Shown: piece after piece, positions 8,687 to 13,256 of the stretch
Position numbering within the stretch: position 1 is the first letter of the stretch
How the letters are laid out: every line of letters begins with the position of its first letter
From: Geobacter sp. UBA6151
Lineage (GTDB): Bacteria > Desulfobacterota > Desulfuromonadia > Geobacterales > Pseudopelobacteraceae
Direction of reading: 5' to 3'
DNA: 13,256 nucleotides
NCBI GenBank assembly: GCA_002423105.1
Contig: DIUT01000062.1
Location: 4,775 to 18,030, forward strand
The notes under the pieces: generated by a model
What the model saw: the letters and a program-made list of their open reading frames with translations, nothing else
What the model was told of the DNA's origin: nothing
The model's database searches: none
Made by a program: the position numbers and the translations under genes

Positions 8687-11118
8687 ACCTCCTCCGCTGG
8701 ATAAAGCTCACTGCAGGGCACAAAATAAAGCAATTCGCCAAGCCGGACAAACATGGCCAGTTCGGCTGGCTGAAGCTGCATACACTCGGCTTTCAAACGC
8801 TGCACAACCTCCCAGAACCTGTTCTGGGTCAACCACAGATTAACCTCCAGCGTCAGCAATTGCAGAGATTCCAGTAACAGAATCAGCTCTGTCTGCAACT
8901 CCTCATCCTGAGGATTGTCCAGTAACCGGGCCATGGTCTGTTCAATTCTGCGACGCACCAGAAACTCTAGCGCCACACAGTCTACCTCTACGTTCCACTC
9001 TCTGAGTTCTGCAATAATCTCTTGCAGGCGCTTCAGATCCAGCGGCTCGTCAACAAACAACCGCTGCAGCGCAAGGTTGAGCGCTGTTTCCGCAGTGGTA
9101 AGAAACCGATGGGGCAGCGGCATACCGGTGTCCCGCACAAATCCCATCAGACTTCTGTTGTTTTCGTAAAGCGCCGAGAATTTATCCTCAAACTCCTGCA
9201 GGGATCCGGTGATGATCTGCTTGAGAATCTGGCGCTGTTCATCCAGGAAAAGATCCTTTAACGAGTAAGTGTGCATACCGAAATAAACATCCATCAATCT
9301 GATGATATGGGCAAAATCCGCTACGCTGAACGCTGTCGTCACATCATCTTTCATGGACTGATAGGCTTCTTCTCCTATAAATGAACGGACACCGCAGTTA
9401 AGGGCTTGCCCACCAAAATAGAGGGTGCAGAAGCTTATCCTATCAGCTCTGCCATTTATTGAAGAACGAATAAACACCCTGCCAACTGACAGACGCAACT
9501 GCGCCGACTGCAGTTGCAGAAAATCCTCCCGCCAGACCTGGTAGCTGAACACCTCTGTTTCATCACCGTAGTCCTCAAAAATAGAGCTGACAGCATAGTG
9601 GGCCCCGACCCTGATCAGGTCTATCATGGCAGTTTTAACAAAGTTCCGGTACAGGTCTGCACCGTTTCCTAACCTCTTAATATTACTTTCTGCGCCGCTC
9701 AGTTCCTCCAGAAACACGGTCTCGATATCGGCCTCGCAATAACACTCGGCAAGCTGGATGGCCCTGGCGGCATACTGGAGTATCTGTACCGTTTCAAGGC
9801 CGGACAACTCATCAAAAAACCATCCGCAACTGGTCTGCATCAGCATGGCATGGCGCTGCAACTCCATCATGCTCAGAACAGCCACCATCTCATCGTCATC
9901 AAGGGGCTGCCGCCGGGCATGCCTGTCCAAAAATACCGCAAGGTTTTCATCAGACCGGTCAAGAATGACCCAGATATACTCATTGCGGGCCAGCTCCGGA
10001 TCACGCAGATAACGACCAGCAACCTGGCGGTAACAGGACGACAGGCGCTCACCAAGGCTATCCAGTGCCTGACGGAGCGGTTGTCGCCACTTCTGATTCC
10101 AGCCACTGTTCCCACCTGAATTGCAGCCGCAATCGTTCCGCCAGCGTTCTACCCCGTGCAGACAGCTCCATGAGCTGTTCTCAACAATCTGCGCCTCGTA
10201 TTCCGGCGGATGCAGGGCCAGGTATTCACCATAATTGGTTAAGCGGGCCCGATCGCCCTCTTCAATCAGGTTGAGGGCATGGCCCAGAGCCATCTCACCA
10301 AAGCGGCTGTGATGTCCGTAGGATTCTCCATCGGTGGCAATATGGCACAACTGGGCATGGCTGCGGTAGGGTGCAAAGCCAGAGGTCAGGCGGGCGGCAA
10401 ACTGTTCACCACTGCCGAGCAGCTTTTCAAAGGCTACAGCCTGGGAGATGGGACCGTCATAAAAGAACAGATTGATGCTGTTTCCTGAGGGAAGCTTGCA
10501 AAGATAGGCTCTGGAAGGATCAATGCGCGCGCCACTGACATCCTGCCAGTCGCTGTCCCCGATTTTGCGCACCCCCTTCGCCTGGTGGGGCGCAAGAATG
10601 GTAAAAGAGATGCCTGCCTCCGCCACAACCTCAAGGGTCTCGGTATCCACGGCGGTTTCAGCAAGCCAGATCCCTTCCGGAAACCGTTTGAAGCGATGTT
10701 CAAAATCCCGTATTCCCCATAAAACCTGGGTTTTCTTGTCCCGCCGGGTTGCCAGCGGCATAATCAGATGATTGTAAACCTGGGCCAACGCAGCCCCGTG
10801 GCCGGAACGCCAGACCATGCTCTGCCGATCTGCCTCAAGAATCGCCTGGTAGGTATCAGGGGAATATTTTTCCATCCAGGAAAGCAGGGTCGGGCCAAAA
10901 TTGAAGCTGATTCTGGCGTAGTTACTGATAATGCACTCAATACGGCCATTGCCGTCGAGCTTGCGTGAGGCGGTATTTGGGGCATAGCACTCGGCGGTGA
11001 TCCGCTCATTCCAGTCGTGGTAGGGGTAGGCTGAATCCTGGATCTCAATCGCCTCCAGCCAGGGATTTTCACGTGGCGGCTGGTAAAAATGGCCGTGTAT
11101 GCAGATGTAACGCTCCAT
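8683..11118 (-). CDS. Glycoside hydrolase family 57 protein with DUF3536-type C-terminal region
   Basis: The protein has 811 residues, no signal peptide and no membrane segment, so it is cytoplasmic. The N-terminal third is a GH57 barrel: HGHFYQPPRENPW (8-20) is GH57 region I with H8 and H10, GIWLAET (149-155) carries the likely nucleophile E154, and ATDGESYGHH (261-270) carries the likely acid/base D263. A segment WSCLHGVERWRNDCGC (317-332), rich in Cys and Trp, and the long mostly helical remainder match what I know of DUF3536 proteins, often labelled alpha-amylase/alpha-mannosidase. GH57 includes amylases, glucanotransferases, amylopullulanases and glycogen branching enzymes, so it should act on alpha-glucans, but the reaction of this subgroup is not known to me. 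It lies between treZ (3 bases upstream) and treY (4-base overlap), which argues for work on the same substrate, for example debranching or trimming glycogen for TreY. AAGGAG six bases before the ATG supports the start. Confidence 0.92.
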   Translation of the reverse strand: MERYICIHGHFYQPPRENPWLEAIEIQDSAYPYHDWNERITAECYAPNTASRKLDGNGRIECIISNYARISFNFGPTLLSWMEKYSPDTYQAILEADRQSMVWRSGHGAALAQVYNHLIMPLATRRDKKTQVLWGIRDFEHRFKRFPEGIWLAETAVDTETLEVVAEAGISFTILAPHQAKGVRKIGDSDWQDVSGARIDPSRAYLCKLPSGNSINLFFYDGPISQAVAFEKLLGSGEQFAARLTSGFAPYRSHAQLCHIATDGESYGHHSRFGEMALGHALNLIEEGDRARLTNYGEYLALHPPEYEAQIVENSSWSCLHGVERWRNDCGCNSGGNSGWNQKWRQPLRQALDSLGERLSSCYRQVAGRYLRDPELARNEYIWVILDRSDENLAVFLDRHARRQPLDDDEMVAVLSMMELQRHAMLMQTSCGWFFDELSGLETVQILQYAARAIQLAECYCEADIETVFLEELSGAESNIKRLGNGADLYRNFVKTAMIDLIRVGAHYAVSSIFEDYGDETEVFSYQVWREDFLQLQSAQLRLSVGRVFIRSSINGRADRISFCTLYFGGQALNCGVRSFIGEEAYQSMKDDVTTAFSVADFAHIIRLMDVYFGMHTYSLKDLFLDEQRQILKQIITGSLQEFEDKFSALYENNRSLMGFVRDTGMPLPHRFLTTAETALNLALQRLFVDEPLDLKRLQEIIAELREWNVEVDCVALEFLVRRRIEQTMARLLDNPQDEELQTELILLLESLQLLTLEVNLWLTQNRFWEVVQRLKAECMQLQPAELAMFVRLGELLYFVPCSELYPAEEV
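8688..8695 (-). promoter_or_regulatory. Ribosome binding site of treY, embedded in the GH57 gene
   Basis: GGAGGAGG on the minus strand is formed by the last codons of the GH57 gene (GCG GAG GAG GTA TGA) and sits directly ahead of the treY ATG at 8686, which overlaps the GH57 stop. This layout is typical of translational coupling. Confidence 0.75.
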
Positions 11119-11121
11119 CGT

Positions 11122-12930
11122 TTACTCCTTGCAGGTGTGAAAAACCAGGACGCCAAAAGGAGCAAGCGTCGGAACTGTTTCTTTAGTATCAGAGTCCAGC
11201 AACAGACGCAAAGCGCCTTCATACGTTGGCAGACGAATTGTCCGGCGTTGATCACTGAAATTAAAAAAGCTGATGAGTTGGCCGGAAGCCGTACTGCGGA
11301 CAATGGTCAGCACGCGTTCATCGTCCATGGCACTCACCTCCAACGCCTCTCTGCCAAGCCGAAAAAACTGCCCGTACTCCTTGCGCAGACTGATCAACCG
11401 ACAATAGAAGTCAAAAATCCGCTGATGCTCACCCTGAAGGCGGAGCTCCGGATTCAATTTGCCCGATAAAAAGGTCGCCTCATCCTGGGGATCAGGCGGA
11501 GTCCCCTCTGCTGCAAAGGAGGCAAATTCCTCTCTCCGCCCGTGACGCACCGCCTCAACCAGATGTTCGTCTCCGTGACTGATAAAGTAGGGAAACGGAG
11601 CGGTTTCGCCGTACTCTTCCCCCATGAACAGCAGCGGAATAGACGGCGACAGAATCACTGCGGCGGCAGCCAGCATCAACTGCTCCGTAGTCAGGTGCTC
11701 TCCAGGGCGCTCACCACGCATCCGGTTGCCTATCTGATCATGGTTCTGGGAAAAGACCACCATCCGTTCTGGATGGATATGAGCTGATGACGAGCCATGA
11801 CGACGACGCCTGAACGTTGAGTACTGGCCGGAAAGCACAAAACCTTCCCGGAAACTTTTCACCAGGGAGCTGAAATCGCCAAAATCGCCGTAGTAACCGG
11901 CACGGTCATTGGTGAGACAGGTGCGCAAGGCATGGTGAAAATCATCGTTCCACTGGGCATCCAGACCATAGCCGCCATATTGTGTGGTTGTCACCAGACG
12001 CGCATCGTTCTGGTCGCTTTCAGCAATCACCTGCACCCGGCGGCCCAGGGCCGCCCCCCGCTCATGCACCGCCTCAGTCAGCTCCTGCAAAATATGCCGC
12101 GCGCCGAAATCATAGATGCCGTGGACGGCATCAAGCCGCAGGCCGTCAATATGGTACTCGGTTATCCAGTGCAGCGCGTTTGTGATGAAGTAGTGGCGCA
12201 CCTGATCACTGTCCGGCCCGTCAAAATTCACGGCATCCCCCCAGGGGGTACGATAGTGGTCGGTAAAGTAGGGGCCAAAGGCATGCAGGTAGTTGCCTTC
12301 CGGCCCCAGATGGTTGTAGACCACATCCAGGATCACGGCCAGCCCCCGGGCATGGCAGGCATCCACCAGACGTTTCAGACCGTCAACACCGCCGTAGCTG
12401 TTCTGTGGGGAAAATATGAAGGTGCCGTCATAGCCCCAGTTGCGCTCACCCGGAAACTGGGCCACCGGCATCAGCTCAATGCCGGTTATGCCCAGCTCGC
12501 ACAGGTAGTCAAGACGGCTGATTGCGGCATCAAAGGTACCGGCAGGGGTAAAGGTTCCCAGATGCAGCTCATAGATGATCAGCTCATCCTGCGCACGACC
12601 CTGCCAGGAGCTGTCCTGCCAGTGATGACTGCATGGATCAACCAGCGCTGAAGGGCCGTGCACCCCTTGGGGCTGCCAGCGGGAAGCCGGATCAGGTCGA
12701 CGGATCGTGCCATCCAGCAGGTACCAGTAGCATGACCCTGCTTCCAAGCCATCTACGACAACGCTGAAATAGCCGTATTCTTCTCCCACAAGCTGCACAG
12801 GCAGCAGATCGTTATCCGGAAACAGCAACTCCACGCGCTCTGCCAGAGGAGCCCAAACCCTGAAGATGCCAGAACCGCCGGGCAGCAGCGTGGCACCGAT
12901 ATCCAGCGTATAATCGTCAGCATGTCCCAT
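11122..12930 (-). CDS. treZ: Malto-oligosyltrehalose trehalohydrolase (TreZ, GH13)
   Basis: TreZ hydrolyses the alpha-1,4 bond next to the trehalosyl end made by TreY and releases free trehalose in the cytoplasm. The 602 residues match the usual family length. An N-terminal beta-sandwich (about 8-100, with FRVWAPLAERVEL) precedes the GH13 barrel. Visible landmarks are ELHLGTFTPAGTF (121-133), DVVYNHLGPEGNY (202-214), GLRLDAVH with nucleophile D267, VIAESDQND with acid/base E304, FSQNHDQIGNR with D398, the TreZ-typical FRRRRHG (373-379) and MGEEYGE (436-442). The start lies 3 bases after the MscS-type gene's stop, with AAAGGAG inside the end of that gene about ten bases ahead of the ATG. It is the first sugar-metabolism gene of the cluster in the direction of transcription. 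Nothing looks broken; annotation is secure. Confidence 0.97.
   Translation of the reverse strand: MGHADDYTLDIGATLLPGGSGIFRVWAPLAERVELLFPDNDLLPVQLVGEEYGYFSVVVDGLEAGSCYWYLLDGTIRRPDPASRWQPQGVHGPSALVDPCSHHWQDSSWQGRAQDELIIYELHLGTFTPAGTFDAAISRLDYLCELGITGIELMPVAQFPGERNWGYDGTFIFSPQNSYGGVDGLKRLVDACHARGLAVILDVVYNHLGPEGNYLHAFGPYFTDHYRTPWGDAVNFDGPDSDQVRHYFITNALHWITEYHIDGLRLDAVHGIYDFGARHILQELTEAVHERGAALGRRVQVIAESDQNDARLVTTTQYGGYGLDAQWNDDFHHALRTCLTNDRAGYYGDFGDFSSLVKSFREGFVLSGQYSTFRRRRHGSSSAHIHPERMVVFSQNHDQIGNRMRGERPGEHLTTEQLMLAAAAVILSPSIPLLFMGEEYGETAPFPYFISHGDEHLVEAVRHGRREEFASFAAEGTPPDPQDEATFLSGKLNPELRLQGEHQRIFDFYCRLISLRKEYGQFFRLGREALEVSAMDDERVLTIVRSTASGQLISFFNFSDQRRTIRLPTYEGALRLLLDSDTKETVPTLAPFGVLVFHTCKE
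11125..11130 (-). promoter_or_regulatory. Ribosome binding site of the GH57 gene, formed by the last treZ codons
   Basis: The last two sense codons of treZ, AAG GAG, directly before its TAA stop, make a consensus Shine-Dalgarno six bases before the ATG at 11118. Translation of the two genes is therefore probably coupled. Confidence 0.75.
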
Positions 12931-12933
12931 GCT

Positions 12934-13256
12934 TCAGCCACTCCTTTGCAAGAAAAGGGTCTGTGTAGGATATGCAAACTCGATACCTTCTTCGGCAAAC
13001 TGGCGGAACATTTCCTGGTTTATCCGCTCCTGCACATCCATGTAAGTGTTGTAATCCGGTTGGGTTACAAAATAGACTACCTCAAAGTTCAATGAAAAGT
13101 CGCCGTACTCCTTGAAGTGAACCCGATCAAGGCGGGCATGTTCTTCCTCTCTGATTATCTTGCTGACAATTTCCTTAATGGCTTTAAGCTTTTCCAACGA
13201 TGTCTGATAGATGACACCAAAACCGAATAAGATGCGCCGCTCCGACATCCGCTTGT
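12934..13256 (-). CDS. MscS-family mechanosensitive ion channel, C-terminal fragment (start outside window)
   Basis: The frame is open through the right edge: before the first in-frame ATG (13248) come AAG and CGG codons, giving KRMSERRI, which reads as the interior of a protein, so the true start is upstream of the window. The 107 visible residues match the cytoplasmic C-terminal alpha/beta domain of MscS-type channels: RRILFGFGVIYQTS opens it, then an amphipathic helix (LEKLKAIKEIVSKII), the strands DRVHFKEYGDFSLNFEV and VYFVTQ, a second helix with INQEMFRQFAEEGIEF, and the terminal AYPTQTLFLQ that closes most MscS proteins. MscS channels sit in the inner membrane and release small solutes on hypo-osmotic shock. 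The pore and membrane helices cannot be seen here. It lies three bases upstream of treZ, so it is probably in the same transcript. Confidence 0.9.
   Translation of the reverse strand, partial: KRMSERRILFGFGVIYQTSLEKLKAIKEIVSKIIREEEHARLDRVHFKEYGDFSLNFEVVYFVTQPDYNTYMDVQERINQEMFRQFAEEGIEFAYPTQTLFLQRSG

Larger units (their letters stand above)
1..13256 (-). other. Single-direction gene cluster, probable operon for glucan-trehalose metabolism
   Basis: Seven genes share one strand, with gaps of 3, 3, -4, 29, 1 and 23 bases. No gap is large enough for a conventional promoter plus terminator, and no hairpin followed by a T-run was seen in any. At least four starts take their Shine-Dalgarno from the end of the preceding gene (treZ, GH57, treY, small MscS-like gene). 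Expression is probably driven from a promoter to the right of the window; no regulator gene is visible. Confidence 0.8.

Noticed and set aside
8039..8704. A 221-codon plus-strand open frame opposite the start of treY
   Set aside because: It lies wholly within the antisense of treY and the end of the GH57 gene, shows no family resemblance, and treY is strongly supported by its motifs.
12934..13248. A complete 104-residue small protein starting at 13248
   Set aside because: The frame continues upstream of this ATG to the edge, and the segment matches only the C-terminal domain of MscS, so it is a fragment of a larger protein.

Overview
The window looks like a piece of a Gram-negative bacterial chromosome with mid-range GC. 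The layout (a TreS-maltokinase fusion, long-form TreY, a DUF3536-type GH57 protein and a divergent GH77 enzyme next to MscS-family genes) reminds me of Geobacter-like Desulfuromonadia. That assignment is an impression from gene content and protein style; no rRNA or other marker gene is present to settle it.

All seven genes lie on the minus strand, so transcription runs from the right edge to the left. In order they are: the C-terminal end of an MscS-type mechanosensitive channel (cut by the right edge, 12934-13256), treZ (11122-12930), a GH57/DUF3536 glycoside hydrolase (8683-11118), treY (5711-8686), a treS-maltokinase fusion (2367-5681), a small MscS-like membrane protein made of transmembrane segments only (1682-2365), and a GH77 4-alpha-glucanotransferase (malQ-like, cut by the left edge, 1-1658). 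Gaps between genes are 3, 3, -4, 29, 1 and 23 bases. Several Shine-Dalgarno sequences lie inside the last codons of the preceding gene. There is no gene-free stretch of 300 bases. I found no RNA gene, mobile element, CRISPR array, internal promoter or terminator, so this reads as one operon whose promoter lies to the right of the window.

Functionally this is a glucan/trehalose module. TreY turns the reducing end of a linear alpha-1,4-glucan into a trehalosyl unit and TreZ releases trehalose. TreS interconverts trehalose and maltose, and its fused kinase domain is expected to phosphorylate maltose to maltose-1-phosphate, the donor for GlgE. MalQ reshuffles maltooligosaccharides. The GH57 protein has no established reaction, but its position inside the treZ-treY pair suggests it acts on the same glucans. 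The two MscS-type membrane genes bracket the pathway, which suggests a link between making the osmolyte trehalose and releasing it under osmotic downshock. No GlgE, no debranching enzyme (TreX/GlgX) and no OtsA/OtsB are in the window.

The most interesting points are the uncharacterised GH57 protein translationally coupled to treY, the compact duplicated MscS-like protein without a cytoplasmic domain, and the channel/osmolyte gene arrangement. None is proof of a new system, but together they suggest a testable one.
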